This document shows, piece by piece, positions 19,601 through 28,898 of a stretch of 64,000 nt of DNA. Source of the DNA: Pseudomonas sp. PDM04 (lineage in GTDB: Bacteria > Pseudomonadota > Gammaproteobacteria > Pseudomonadales > Pseudomonadaceae). The notes beneath the pieces are model-generated. The model saw nothing but the letters and a program-made list of their open reading frames with translations, was not told where the DNA came from and searched no databases. The position numbers and the translations under genes are program-made. Where the stretch lies: assembly GCF_014851765.1 (NCBI RefSeq), contig NZ_JACVAI010000002.1:992001-1056000 (forward strand), given 5' to 3'. How positions within the stretch are numbered: the stretch's first letter is position 1; the number at the start of each line of letters is the position of its first letter.

Positions 19601-22600
19601 AGGTTGATTGCGTTGGCCAGTTGCAGGGCCGACGTGCTGTCGAGGCTGCCATTGCCCAGGACACTCAACGCACCGCTGCCCAGCGCGCCGTTGTTGCCCA
19701 GCACGAGCGAGCCGCCCGTGAGCCGGGTCCCGCCGCTGTAAGTGTTGATGCCGTCGAGGGTCAGGCTGGAAGCGCCGGCCTTGATCAGGCTGCCAGCGCC
19801 GCTGACCGCACCGCCGAGGGTCATGGCATTGGAACCGGCAATCGTCAGTGCGCCGTTGAGCAGTACGCCGTTGGCGATGTTGACCGCTGTGTTGCTGTCC
19901 AGCGCGGTACCGTCAGCTGCGGTCAACAGCCCGGTGCCGAGGGCGGCGTTGTTGCCCAGCACCAGTTTGCCGCCGTTGAGCGCTGTGCCACCGGTGTAGC
20001 CGTTGGCGGCATTGAGCACCAGGGTCCCGGTGTCGTATTTGCCGAGGGTGCCGCTGCCATTGAGTGCCACGCCTATCGTGGCCGTTGCATTCGGATCGAC
20101 CCGCACGCTGGCGTTGCCCAACGAGCCGTTGATCAGGTTGAGCGAACCGGCGCTGCCGTTCTGCAGGCTGTAGCCATCGCTGACGAATTGCAGACCGGTG
20201 ATGCTTTGCGCGCCGTTCACCGTGACCGTGCCGGCGCTGCCCTGGAACACTGCGAAACTGTTGGCCCAGGCCTGGTTCAGCGTGCCATCGATGTTGGTCC
20301 AGTTGCTGGTGCCGCTGCCCCAGGTGCCGCTGCCGCCATCGATCGCGCCGTTGGCCACCAGTTGCCCGCCGTCCCAGAACTGCACGTTGACGCCGGGCGC
20401 GCTGACCAGCAGGTTGACCTGGTTGGCCAGCGCGGTTTGCAGTTGCAGCTCGCCGGGGGTGACGCTGCCCGGCACGCTGCCAATCAGCATGCCGTTGTCG
20501 GTCAGGCCACCGGTGTAGTTGATCAGGCGATACACGCCGCTGCCGAAGCCGCCGATGTCACTGACATTGAGTGTGCCGTCCAGGGTCAGGTTGCCGCCGA
20601 CGTTGACCAGTGCATTGCCGCCACCGGACACCGGCGTGCCCAGACCGACGTCAAAGTTGGAATTGCCGTTGAACACCAGGGAACCCACCGACAAGGTGCT
20701 GCCGGTCACGCCCGCCAGATGCCCGCCGTCGGCCACCGTCACCGCGCCAGCCAATGTGCCGCTGCCGCCGAGGGTCGCGCCGCTGTTGACCAGCACATTG
20801 GCGCTGGCCAGCGAACCGTTGACCTGCAGGGTGCCGGCATTGACGTTGGTGTCACCGGTCAGGTCGCTGATGCCGCTCAGGGTCAGGGTGCCGGTGCCAA
20901 GTTTGGTCAGCCCGCCGTCACCGCTGAGGATGCCGGCGAAGGTGCTGCTGACGTTATTGCCACCCAGGCTCAATGTATTGCCGGTGCCCACCAGCGCGGT
21001 GCCGCTGCCGGTGAGGCTGGCCAGACTGCCCGAGGCGCCGAGGTTGAGTGCCGCGCCAGCGGCGAGATTGACCGTGGCGTCATTGCCCAGTGCTCCGGCG
21101 CTCAAGGTGGTGAGGCTGCCGGACTGCACGTCGAAGGTGCCGCTGAAGGTGTTGTTGCCAGCCAGAGTCACGTCGGCCAGACCATTTTTGGTCAGGGTGC
21201 CGGCGCCGGCGATCACACCGCCGAGGGTCAGGTTGTTGTTACCGGCCAGGCTCAGGTTGGCATTGACATTGAGGTTGTTGGCCAGCACCAGCGGCGCGCT
21301 GTTGTCCAGGGTCGAGGCCCCGGCGACGGTCAGGGCGCCGCTGCCCAGCGATCCGCCCGTTCCGAGGGTCAGGGTGCCCGCATTCAACGTGGTGCCGCCG
21401 GACCAGGTGTTGATGCCATTGAGGGTCAGGCTGGACGCGCCATTCTTGATCAGACCGCCCGTACCACTGACGCCGCCGCCAAGGGTCAGGTCATTGCTAC
21501 CGGCGTTGGTGAGGTTGGCGTTGAGCACAACATTGTTGCCCAGGCTCAGCGCGCTGTTGCTGTCCAGGGTCGAAGCGCCGGCCACGGTGAGGTTGCCAAG
21601 GCCCAGTGCCGAATTGCTGCCGACGGTCAGGGTGCCCGCGTTGAGCGTGGTACCGCCCAGAAAGTTGTTGTTGCCATTCAGGGTCAGGTTGGCCGCACCA
21701 TTCTTGGTCAGGCTGCCTGCGCCGTTGATCGCACCGGTCAACGTCAGGTCGTTGCTACCGACGATGCCGAGGTTGCCCGCCAGGTTGAGCGCATTGTTCA
21801 CGCTGACTGCGGTGGCGCTGTCCAGCGTCGTGCCGTTCGCCGCGTTCAGCGTGCCCGAGCCCAGCGCCGAGTTCGACCCCAGAATCAACCCGCCGGCGTT
21901 CAAGGCGACCGGGCCGAGGAAGGCGTTGTTGCCGCCGAGGGTCAGGTTCGCTGCGCCGTTCTTGATCAGGCCACCGGTGCCGCCGATCACGCCGTTGAGG
22001 GTCAGCGCATTGCTGCCGAGCACCGTGAGGTTGCCATTGAGCGTCGCGGCATTGCCGAGGGTCACCGCCTGGTTGCTGTCCAGTTGCGTGCCGGCATTGG
22101 CGGTCAGCGCACCACTGCCCAGCGCGGTATTGCTACCGACAACGATCTTGCCGCCATCCAGTTGCGTCCCACCGCTGTAGGTATTGGCGCCGTTGAGCAC
22201 CAGGGTGCCGCTGTCGAGTTTATTGAGAATGCCGCTGCCATCGATGTTGACGCCAACGGTCGCGGTCACGCCCGGGTCGACCCGAATCGCCGTGGTCCCG
22301 CCACTGCCGTTGACCGCCGTCAGTTGCCCCGCCGCGCCGTTGACCAGGTTGTAGCCGTCGGTGAGGAACTGCAGACCGGTGAACAACTGGGTGCCATTCA
22401 CCGTCACCGTGCCGGCGGTGCCCTGAAACACCGCGAAATCGCCGGCCCACGGTTGGTTCACCAGGCCGTTGGCATCGGTCCAGTTGGTGCCGACCGCGCT
22501 CCAGGTGCCGCTGCCACCGTCGACGACGCCGTTGGCGATGGTCTGGCTGCCGTCCCAATAGCGGATGTTCGAGTTCGGTGCCGACACTTGAATGTTGATC

Positions 22601-25600
22601 TGGTTGGCAACGCCGGTCTGCACCACCAGGTCGCCGAGGGCATAGCCGATGGGCACGCTGGCGACATCCAGGCCCAGGTTGTTCAGGCTGCCGCTGTAGT
22701 TGAACAGGCGGTAGACACCGACACCGAAGCCGCCGGCATCGGTGACGTTGAGATTGCCGTCGAGGGTCAGGTTGCCGCCGATGTTCATCAGCGACGTGGT
22801 CGAAGGCGTGGCGAGGCTGACATCGACGTTGCTGCCGGCACCCAGTACCAACGCGCCGGCCGACAGTTGGTTGCCCGAAGACAACGCCAGATGCCCGCCA
22901 CTGTTGACGTTGACCGTACCGATCGCCGAGCCGGTGCCGGTAAGGGTGCCGCCGGTGTTGACGTTGACCTGTGCACTGGCCAGCGAACCGCTGAGGTCCA
23001 GGGTGCCGCCGTTGATCGCGGTATTGCCGGTGAGGCCGCTGATGCCGGTCAGGTTCAGGGTGCCGCTGCCGACCTTGATCAGGCCGCCGCTGCCACTGAG
23101 GTCGCCATCGAAGGTGCTGGTGCTGCTCACGCCGCCGACCGTCAGGGTATTGCTGCCCACGATCAGCACACTGCCGCTGCCCGTCAGCGCGCCGAGGCTG
23201 GCATTGCTCGCCAGGTTGAGCCCGGCGCCGGCGCTGATGTTCACCCCGGACGCGTTGCCCAGCGCATCGCTGTTGAGCGTGGTGACACTGCCCGAGACGA
23301 TGTTCAGCGCACCGGTGAAGGTATTGCTGCCGGCCAGGGTCAGGTCCGACAGGCCGTCCTTGGTCAGGCTGCCGGCGCCGTCGATCACGCCGTTCAGGCT
23401 CAGATCATTGTTGCCGGCCACGGTCAGCCCGGCGTTGAGGGTGATGGCATTGCCGATACCGAACGCGGCGCTGTTGTCCAGCGTCGCCGCGCCGCCGACG
23501 ATCAATCCGCCGCTGCCCAGGCCGTTGGCGTTGCCCAGGGTCAGCGTGCCGGCGTTGAGCGTGGTGCCGCCGCTGAACGTGTTGTTGCCGTTGAGGGTCA
23601 GGTTGGCCGTGCCGTTCTTGATCAACTGGCCAGTGCCGCTGGTGACGCCACCGAGGGTCAGGTTCTGAGTGCCGCCGACGGTCAGTGCGGCGTTCAGGCC
23701 GATGGCGTTGCTCAGGCTGACCAACGGCGAGTTGCTGTCCAGGGTCGCCGCGCCGGCGACCGTCAGTGCTGCGGAACCCAATGCCGAACTGTTGCCGACG
23801 GTCAGGGTGCCGGCATTCAGGGTGGTGCCGCCGAGGAAGTTGTTGGCTGCATTGAGGATCAGGTTGGCCGCGCCGTTTTTCACCAGGCTGCCAGCACCGC
23901 CGATCAGGCCGGTCAGGACCAGGTCGGCGCTGCCGCCGACGTTGAGGGCACCGGCCAGGCTCAGCGCGTTATTCAGGCTGACGGCGGTGTTGGCATCCAG
24001 GGTGGTGTTGGCTGCGGCGTTCAACGTACCGGAACCGAGCGCGGTGTTGCTGCCGACAATCAGTTTTCCACTGTTGAGCGCCGTATTGCCCAGGTAACTG
24101 TTTGCGCCGTTCAGGGTCAGGTCGGCGGCGCCGTTCTTGACCAGTCCGCCGATACCGGCGACCACGCCCCCCAGGGTCAGCGCATTGCTGCCGCCCAGGG
24201 TCAGGGTGCCGCCGAGGTTGACGTTGTTGGCCAGGGTGGCCGCCGTGTTGGCGTCCAGCGTGGTGCCGTTCGACGCGTTCACCGAGCCCGTGCCGAGTGC
24301 GGTGTTGGAACCGACGATCAGCGTGCCGGCGTTCAGGGCGGTGGTGCCGGTGTAGGTGTTGCTGCCGTTGAGGGTCAGGCTGGATGCGCCGGTCTTTATC
24401 AGGCCATTGGCGCCACTGATCACGCCGCCGAGGGTCATCGCGTTGGCGCCGCCCGCCGTCAGGTTGGCGTTGAGGATGATGGCGTTGTTCAGGGTCACGG
24501 CCGCGGAGCTGTTGAGGGTGCCCGCACCTTCCACCGACAGGGCGCCGCTGCCCAGTGCGCCGCCGTTGGCGACGGTCAGGCTGCCGGCATTGAGCGTCGT
24601 GCCACCGGTGTAGGTGTTGACGCCCCCCAGCGTCAGGTTGGCCGCGCCATTCTTGACCAGTTGGCTGACGCCGCTGATCACGCCGCCGAGGGTCAGGCCG
24701 CTGCTGCCACCGATACCCAGGCTGTTGTTGAGGACGATGTTGTTGTTCAGGGTGACAGCGGTATTGCTGTCGAGCGTCGCCACACCGCCCACAGTGATGT
24801 TGCCGCTGCCCAGCGCGGCGGCATGCCCCGCCGTGACGGTCCCGGCGTTCAACGCCACGCCACCGAGGAACGTGTTGGCGCCGTTGAGAATCAGGTTGGC
24901 CGCACCGTTTTTGGTCAGGCCGCCACTGCCACTGACCACGCCGCCCAGGGTCAGGTTGGCGCTGCCGCCGACGTTCAGGTTGCCGCCGAGGCTGACCGCG
25001 TTGGTCAGCGCCACCGTGGTGCTGGCGTCGAGGGTGGTCCCAGCCGCCGTGGTCAATGCGCCGGTGCCCAGCGCCGTGTTGGAGCCGACCGACAGCGTCC
25101 CGGCATTCAGCGCGGTGCCGCCAGAAAACGTGTTGTTGCCGCTGAGGGACAGACTCGCGTTACCGTTCTTGATCAGATTCCCCACGCCACTGACGACCCC
25201 ACTCAGGCCCAGCGCCTGAGTGCCGCCAAGGGTCAGTCCGCCCGCCAGCCCGACGGCGTTGGCCAGAGTCACCGCCGTGGTCGCATCCAGCGTAGTGCCG
25301 GCGGCGGCGCTCAGTGCGCCGGTGCCGAGCGCGGTGTTGCTGCCGACGAACAGGCTGCCGCCGTTGAGCAGGGTGTTGCCGGCGTAGGTGTTGTTGCCGC
25401 TCAGGCTCAGGGCGGCGGTGCCGGACTTGGTGATGCCACCGGTGCCGGACAGCACGCCGGCCAGGGTCAGGGCATTGCTGCCGAGCACGGTGAGGGCGCC
25501 GGTCATCGCAACATTGTTGCTCAGGGTCACGTTGGCGGTGCTGTCGAGAGCGGTGCCGGCGGCGGTGTTCAGCGCCCCGCTGCCCAGCGAGTTGTCATTG

Positions 25601-27177
25601 CTCACCCGCAAGCTGCCGGCGCTCAAGGTGGTGGTGCCGGTGTAAGCGGTATTGGCGCCAGCGAGGGTCAGGCTGCCGCTGCCGGTCTTGGTGATGCCGC
25701 TGCTGCCGCTGATCAAGCCGCCGAGGGTCAGAGCCCCTGTCCCGGTGGCGGTCATCGTGCCGCCCAGGCTGATCGCGTTGTTCAGGGTGATGGTGCCCGG
25801 CGCCGACAGGCTCGTCGCCCCGGTGAAGTTGATCGTGCCGGTGCTCAGCGCCAGGTTGTTGCCCAACTGCACCGTACCGCCGTTGAGCGTGGTATTGCCC
25901 AGGTAGGTGTTGGCGGCACTGAGGTTCAACTGGCCGGTGCCGGTCTTGACGAGGCCCCCGCTTCCGGAGATCACGCCACTCAGGGTCGTGCCATTGGTGC
26001 CCTGCACGGTCAAGCCAGCGGCGCCGAGCGAGACCTGGTTGCTGATGTTCAACCCGGCGTTGCTCGCCTCGATGGTCCCGCCGTTGGAGGTCAGCACGCC
26101 GCTGCCAAAGGTGGCGTTGTTGTTGAATCGGGCGATCCCCCCATTGAGCGTGGTGGAGCCGCTGACCAATGGCCCCTGCAAGGTCCAGGTGCCGCTGTTC
26201 ACGGTCAGGTTGTTGAAGTTGACGTAAGTGGCGCTCGAAGCTGTGCCTGCGCTGCCTGTGCCACCGCCAATCCCCCCGGCATTTTGCAGGACCAGGCGGT
26301 TGTTGCCGCCGGCACCGCCGTCGACCTGCCCGGTGGGGGCGAACGTCAGGTTGATGTTGAGCAGGCCGCCAAGACCGACGCTGATCTGCACACCGTCTCC
26401 CACGTTGACCGTCGAGCCGGTGACGGCGGTGAAGGTGTTGGTGCTGCCCGCCCCCATCGACACGCCGCCGGTGATGGCACCGGCGTTGGTGAAGGTGTTG
26501 CCCGTCGCTGAGCTTTCGAAGGCGATCCGCCCGTTGATCACGCCGGTGCTGCTGTTGGTCATGTTGACCTGAGAGCCGCCGTAGATGCCGACCACCGGGG
26601 TATCGGCCAGGGTCACGCCGCCAATCGACAGGCCTGTCGAAGTGATGGTGCCGTGGTTGGTGATGTTGGTGGTGCCTGTCGCCGCGTTGTTCACGCCGAT
26701 GGCCAGGCCGTCGATGCTGGTCAGGTTGAGCCCGAGCAGCGCGCCGGTCCCGCGTATGTACGCGCCGGCATTATTGACCACATTGACCAGGCTGACCCCA
26801 CCGTTGCCGATGAACACGCCACCGCTGAGCAGTGAGATCGCGCCCAGAATCGCCGGATCGATGATGCCGGCGTTGTTCAGGCTGATGTTGACCCCGGTCA
26901 GGCTCAACACCCTGCCGCCGAGTGCCGCGTTCATTTGTGCAGCGCTGTCGACGTTCACCGTCAGGCCGTTGGCGGCGCTGCTGAAGTCATTGGGAAACAA
27001 CGGCAGCCCCGGCAGCCCCGGCAATCCGGTGCAGGTCACCGTCGAGCCGGACACCGAGCAGGCGGCAAGCGCTTCGGGGCTCACTGCCCCGAACAACAAC
27101 CCGGCGAGCCCCAGACGCACGGCGAAGCGAAGGGTGGAAAAACCTGTACCCGAGGCGATACCGAACCTTGCTTGCAC
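16645..27177 (-). CDS. giant autotransporter adhesin with PATR repeats (type Va secretion)
   Basis: About 3510 residues. The signal peptide (hydrophobic core AVRLGLAGLLFGAV, cleavage after PEALA) is followed by a passenger that should fold as a long beta-helix outside the cell. It contains about 24 passenger-associated transport repeats of the type G-L-x-K-x-G-x-x-x-L-x-L-x-G-x-N-T-Y-x-G-x-T-x-L-N-x-G. Three longer modules with Y/F-W-D/N-G near residues 1541, 2268 and 2789 interrupt the array. From about residue 3240 to the end is the 12-strand barrel, ending in ISFSMGF with the terminal Phe recognised by BAM. I choose the GTG at 27177 because AAGGAG lies six bases upstream; an ATG at 27210 lacks a ribosome site. 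Likely adhesion, aggregation or biofilm, by family. Confidence 0.93.
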   Translation of the reverse strand: MQARFGIASGTGFSTLRFAVRLGLAGLLFGAVSPEALAACSVSGSTVTCTGLPGLPGLPLFPNDFSSAANGLTVNVDSAAQMNAALGGRVLSLTGVNISLNNAGIIDPAILGAISLLSGGVFIGNGGVSLVNVVNNAGAYIRGTGALLGLNLTSIDGLAIGVNNAATGTTNITNHGTITSTGLSIGGVTLADTPVVGIYGGSQVNMTNSSTGVINGRIAFESSATGNTFTNAGAITGGVSMGAGSTNTFTAVTGSTVNVGDGVQISVGLGGLLNINLTFAPTGQVDGGAGGNNRLVLQNAGGIGGGTGSAGTASSATYVNFNNLTVNSGTWTLQGPLVSGSTTLNGGIARFNNNATFGSGVLTSNGGTIEASNAGLNISNQVSLGAAGLTVQGTNGTTLSGVISGSGGLVKTGTGQLNLSAANTYLGNTTLNGGTVQLGNNLALSTGTINFTGATSLSAPGTITLNNAISLGGTMTATGTGALTLGGLISGSSGITKTGSGSLTLAGANTAYTGTTTLSAGSLRVSNDNSLGSGALNTAAGTALDSTANVTLSNNVAMTGALTVLGSNALTLAGVLSGTGGITKSGTAALSLSGNNTYAGNTLLNGGSLFVGSNTALGTGALSAAAGTTLDATTAVTLANAVGLAGGLTLGGTQALGLSGVVSGVGNLIKNGNASLSLSGNNTFSGGTALNAGTLSVGSNTALGTGALTTAAGTTLDASTTVALTNAVSLGGNLNVGGSANLTLGGVVSGSGGLTKNGAANLILNGANTFLGGVALNAGTVTAGHAAALGSGNITVGGVATLDSNTAVTLNNNIVLNNSLGIGGSSGLTLGGVISGVSQLVKNGAANLTLGGVNTYTGGTTLNAGSLTVANGGALGSGALSVEGAGTLNSSAAVTLNNAIILNANLTAGGANAMTLGGVISGANGLIKTGASSLTLNGSNTYTGTTALNAGTLIVGSNTALGTGSVNASNGTTLDANTAATLANNVNLGGTLTLGGSNALTLGGVVAGIGGLVKNGAADLTLNGANSYLGNTALNSGKLIVGSNTALGSGTLNAAANTTLDANTAVSLNNALSLAGALNVGGSADLVLTGLIGGAGSLVKNGAANLILNAANNFLGGTTLNAGTLTVGNSSALGSAALTVAGAATLDSNSPLVSLSNAIGLNAALTVGGTQNLTLGGVTSGTGQLIKNGTANLTLNGNNTFSGGTTLNAGTLTLGNANGLGSGGLIVGGAATLDNSAAFGIGNAITLNAGLTVAGNNDLSLNGVIDGAGSLTKDGLSDLTLAGSNTFTGALNIVSGSVTTLNSDALGNASGVNISAGAGLNLASNASLGALTGSGSVLIVGSNTLTVGGVSSTSTFDGDLSGSGGLIKVGSGTLNLTGISGLTGNTAINGGTLDLSGSLASAQVNVNTGGTLTGTGSAIGTVNVNSGGHLALSSGNQLSAGALVLGAGSNVDVSLATPSTTSLMNIGGNLTLDGNLNVTDAGGFGVGVYRLFNYSGSLNNLGLDVASVPIGYALGDLVVQTGVANQINIQVSAPNSNIRYWDGSQTIANGVVDGGSGTWSAVGTNWTDANGLVNQPWAGDFAVFQGTAGTVTVNGTQLFTGLQFLTDGYNLVNGAAGQLTAVNGSGGTTAIRVDPGVTATVGVNIDGSGILNKLDSGTLVLNGANTYSGGTQLDGGKIVVGSNTALGSGALTANAGTQLDSNQAVTLGNAATLNGNLTVLGSNALTLNGVIGGTGGLIKNGAANLTLGGNNAFLGPVALNAGGLILGSNSALGSGTLNAANGTTLDSATAVSVNNALNLAGNLGIVGSNDLTLTGAINGAGSLTKNGAANLTLNGNNNFLGGTTLNAGTLTVGSNSALGLGNLTVAGASTLDSNSALSLGNNVVLNANLTNAGSNDLTLGGGVSGTGGLIKNGASSLTLNGINTWSGGTTLNAGTLTLGTGGSLGSGALTVAGASTLDNSAPLVLANNLNVNANLSLAGNNNLTLGGVIAGAGTLTKNGLADVTLAGNNTFSGTFDVQSGSLTTLSAGALGNDATVNLAAGAALNLGASGSLASLTGSGTALVGTGNTLSLGGNNVSSTFAGILSGDGGLTKLGTGTLTLSGISDLTGDTNVNAGTLQVNGSLASANVLVNSGATLGGSGTLAGAVTVADGGHLAGVTGSTLSVGSLVFNGNSNFDVGLGTPVSGGGNALVNVGGNLTLDGTLNVSDIGGFGSGVYRLINYTGGLTDNGMLIGSVPGSVTPGELQLQTALANQVNLLVSAPGVNVQFWDGGQLVANGAIDGGSGTWGSGTSNWTNIDGTLNQAWANSFAVFQGSAGTVTVNGAQSITGLQFVSDGYSLQNGSAGSLNLINGSLGNASVRVDPNATATIGVALNGSGTLGKYDTGTLVLNAANGYTGGTALNGGKLVLGNNAALGTGLLTAADGTALDSNTAVNIANGVLLNGALTIAGSNAMTLGGAVSGAGSLIKAGASSLTLDGINTYSGGTRLTGGSLVLGNNGALGSGALSVLGNGSLDSTSALQLANAINLGAQLTLAGTQDTTLIGAITGSGSLVKNGSGNLLLSGANTYSGGTTLNAGTTRGDTSSLQGAIVNNAALTFEQNSDGRYTGNLTGTGTLSKTGTGELLLTGQNGFTGNTDVQVGVLRVDGSLSSANVSIASGAKLGGSGQLSGAVQLASGATLLGGSGASPLSVGSLALSSGTQLDFSLGAAASSTTVIDVAGDLILDGTLNISNAGGFGTGVYQLFRYGGSLTDNGLVYGSLPVSAANLTLQTALANQVNLLVQGAPGTVQFWNGGNTNPNGTIGGGSGVWGPGTVWTDPTGTQALASNGQFAIFGGQGGTVTVVGNQSFTGLQFLDDGYSLVAGAGGSLTPVNGVGGSLAPVRVNAGVTTEISAPLVGSGGLEKLDAGTLILSGANTYSGGTTVSGGTLVGNSTSLQGNFLNNARLLFQQNFAGRFNGVLSGVGTLLKRGAGTLLLTGNHPFSGAVSVDQGVLQVGSLAERASLAGQVTVANGAGLSGNGSVGGVVNHGVVASGAEAGTLSVTGNLTNAADGLLALTVSSPTATPLVIGGTASLGGSLQVRSLAPFSSSAVYSLITAGGGLTGTFSSVDLPQYAFFDTLLAYNANALNLAVTRNGSSFVDVAATGNQSGTALALMNNGAAGATLQNEILNLSTGGARAAFDNLSGEIHASTASAVLEDSRYIRDAVNDRMRQPSCSAADDPRRALAPSDNQLSSSGCHGEMVGWMRALGAWGESDGDSNSASLDRNLSGFMLGTDKQLDDQWRVGMAAGYTRSDIDASDRRSDATIESYHLAAYLNSQFDALAVRLGAAYSWHDIESKRDVSVGAYNDRLKAHYDARSAQVFGEVGYTVEAAGVALEPFAGLSYVNYDSDTAKEKGGVGRLKGDADQDITFSTVGLRAGKRITLANGGQFTPRAAIGWRHAFGDTKPDADLTFIDGGASFTTQGVPIARDSAVLEAGVDFQVSEAGKLGIGYSGQVSKESRDHAMTISFSMGF
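18800..22570 (-). repeat. three large homologous modules inside the autotransporter gene
   Basis: The encoded segments around 22557, 20376 and 18813 each run as: GGNLTLDG, then GGFGxGVYRL, then L(A/V)QTxLANQVNLLV, then Y/F-W-D/N-G, then GGGSGTW, then AVFQG.AGTVTVNG, then TGLQF..DGY. The same order three times indicates duplication of a unit of one to two kilobases, beyond the shorter PATR repeats. Confidence 0.85.
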
Positions 27178-27409
27178 GGCGGACTCCTTGTGGCCGAACC
27201 ACTCTTCCATGAAGGCCGTACAGCAATGGCGGGCAACCGCCGATGCGAGATCCGAACTGCTACGACCGTAAATGCTGTTTCATTGTTGACACACGGTAGT
27301 AGAGGCGCCGCATCGGGACACACTCGAAATAGCGTTAATACTTTCCTACAGGAAGGCTCTGGGACGAGCAATTGCAGGGGTCTCGCCCAGAAAGGGGGAG
27401 CGAAAAAAA
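27178..27409 (-). promoter_or_regulatory. 5' region of the autotransporter gene
   Basis: These 232 bases carry the ribosome site AAGGAG at 27184-27189, six bases from the GTG start. They are relatively AT-rich from about 27270 to 27370, where a promoter is most likely, but I cannot assign convincing -10 and -35 boxes. A REPIN lies beyond. Confidence 0.5.
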
Positions 27410-27498
27410 GGTGGGAGCGAGCCTGCTCGCGAAGGCGCTCGGTCAGTCAAAGGTGTTCTGGCCGACACAACACTATCGCGAGCAGGCTCGCTCCCACC
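27410..27498. repeat. REPIN
   Basis: GGTGGGAGCGAGCCTGCTCG at 27410 is matched by the inverted arm ending at 27498 (CGCGAGCAGGCTCGCTCCCA); the loop is about 40 bases. It lies between the autotransporter promoter region and the 3' end of the dehydrogenase gene. Confidence 0.9.
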
Positions 27499-27506
27499 TC
27501 ACAGGA

Positions 27507-28475
27507 TCAAGGCATCAGGATGACTTTGTCGCCACGGCCCTGATTGACCTCGGCGTAGCGCTCCAGTCCCTGTTCCAACGGCGATTCCACCAGGCCTTTG
27601 GGCAGCGGCAGAAGCGCCTGGTCGAAGAACCGGCCGAATTGATCGAGCATCGCTGCACACGCCTGTACGCCATACAGCAACGAGTTGATCCCCACTACCG
27701 AACCGCCCTTGCGGTACAGCGCCAGGGCCGGCAACTGCACCAGGCCATCCACCGGGGCGGCGATGATGGCGATGCGGCCGAAGGTGGCCAGCGCCGCGAC
27801 GGAGGCCGGGAGCCAGAAACCGGTGGTGTCGAAGATCACCTCGGCGCCACCGCTGAACACCTCATTGACCTGGGCGCCCAGGTCCTCGGGTTTTTCCAGT
27901 TGCAGCGTCTGATACCCCTGAGCGTGCAAATCCTTGACCTGCTCCGGCCGACGCGCCGCCGCCAGCACCCGGGCGCCGCGCACCTTCGCCAGGGCCAGCG
28001 CGGCCGTGGCCACCGCCCCGCCGCCGATCACCAGCAAGCGGGTATCGGCCGTTACCAGGCTGCGCTCCAGCGCATCCCACGCCGTGGTATAGGGCACGCC
28101 GAGGCTGGCAGCCTGGGCGAAGCTCAAATGCGTAGGCTTGAGGGCGACACCGTTGGCCGGCAGCTTGACGAACTGCGCGTGGGAACCATCGGCGAAAAAG
28201 CCCAGCTCACGGCCCGTGCCCCAGACCTCCCGGCCCAGCAACGCCTGTGGTCCCTCGACCACGACCCCGGCGAAGTCACGACCGGGGATGCGCGGCAACG
28301 TGGTGTAGGGGAAACGTCCGAGCACGTTCTTCACATCGCTGGGGTTGAGACCGGCGGCCTTGATCTCGACCAGCACTTCATCGGCGCCGGGAACGGGGGT
28401 CGGCACCTCGACAAGGCGCAAGGCTGCGAGGTCACCGGTTTTATCGAACTGCAATGCTTTCATGGGTGTGTCCAT
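27507..28475 (-). CDS. zinc-less MDR alcohol dehydrogenase / quinone oxidoreductase family protein
   Basis: A 322-residue medium-chain dehydrogenase/reductase. The N-terminal GroES-like domain (residues 5-125) has VLVEIKAAGLNPSDVKNVLG and PRIPGRDFAGVV, but not the zinc-ligand cysteine pattern of true alcohol dehydrogenases. The NADPH-binding Rossmann domain starts near residue 145 (LLVIGGGAVATAALALAK). It probably reduces a quinone or enone; the substrate is unknown. Start sites at 28475 (MDTPM) and 28463 (MKALQF) are both possible; the second fits the family start better but has a poor ribosome site. The XapX gene lies upstream on the same strand. Confidence 0.87.
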   Translation of the reverse strand: MDTPMKALQFDKTGDLAALRLVEVPTPVPGADEVLVEIKAAGLNPSDVKNVLGRFPYTTLPRIPGRDFAGVVVEGPQALLGREVWGTGRELGFFADGSHAQFVKLPANGVALKPTHLSFAQAASLGVPYTTAWDALERSLVTADTRLLVIGGGAVATAALALAKVRGARVLAAARRPEQVKDLHAQGYQTLQLEKPEDLGAQVNEVFSGGAEVIFDTTGFWLPASVAALATFGRIAIIAAPVDGLVQLPALALYRKGGSVVGINSLLYGVQACAAMLDQFGRFFDQALLPLPKGLVESPLEQGLERYAEVNQGRGDKVILMP

Positions 28476-28493
28476 CGAACAGGGAGAGGGAAT

Positions 28494-28667
28494 TCAAGAG
28501 ATCCAGCCAGCCACCAGCTGCCGACCCATCGGCCACAGTTTTTCACCGGCGAGCATGCCAAGCAGGCCGATCAGCGCGATGGCGGGCGGTGCGGGGGAAC
28601 GAAAGTCCAGTGCGCCGTAAAGCAGGCCGACGCCCAGACCGATGACCAGCGAGATGAAGTAACTCAT
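28494..28667 (-). CDS. XapX domain small membrane protein
   Basis: A 57-residue protein with two hydrophobic segments (ISLVIGLGVGLLYGALDF and PPAIALIGLLGMLAGE). The sequence GLGVGLLYGALDFRSPAPPA matches the XapX (DUF1427) family of small inner-membrane proteins of unknown function. The ATG at 28667 has GGAG six bases upstream (GGAGTCTGCC), which decides the start against the longer frame to 28700. It ends 18 bases before the dehydrogenase start, so the two are probably one operon. Confidence 0.85.
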   Translation of the reverse strand: MSYFISLVIGLGVGLLYGALDFRSPAPPAIALIGLLGMLAGEKLWPMGRQLVAGWIS

Positions 28668-28775
28668 GGCAGACTCCGTGGGCCATTGGGGTAGGCGCAC
28701 AGTCTAGGGAGGGGTCAGGGTGAGCACCGGCCATGTGCTTCTGAATTTCGGACAAACCGTTCGCCTGCCGATTCA

Positions 28776-28880
28776 CTGCAGGAGCGAGCTTGCTCGCGAG
28801 CATCGCAAGAACACCGCTGGGTGTCAGGCTGCCAGCGTCATCGTTGACGACCCTCGCGAGCGCGCTCGCGCCGACAGGGC
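28776..28880. repeat. REPIN, variant arms
   Basis: GCAGGAGCGAGCTTGCTCGC at 28779 faces an inverted, diverged arm (ACCCTCGCGAGCGCGCTCGC) near 28851. The left arm belongs to the AGCTTGCTCG sub-type also seen at 34335. Confidence 0.8.
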
Positions 28881-28898
28881 ATCAGGGTATCGGCGCGG

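Noticed and set aside
15496..26511. An open frame of 3671 codons on the plus strand, antisense to selD and the autotransporter
   Set aside because: It is a shadow frame caused by high GC and the repeated codon pattern of the autotransporter. It crosses selD, its translation is rich in Gln, Arg, Ala and Gly without any domain, and it has no ribosome site that makes sense.
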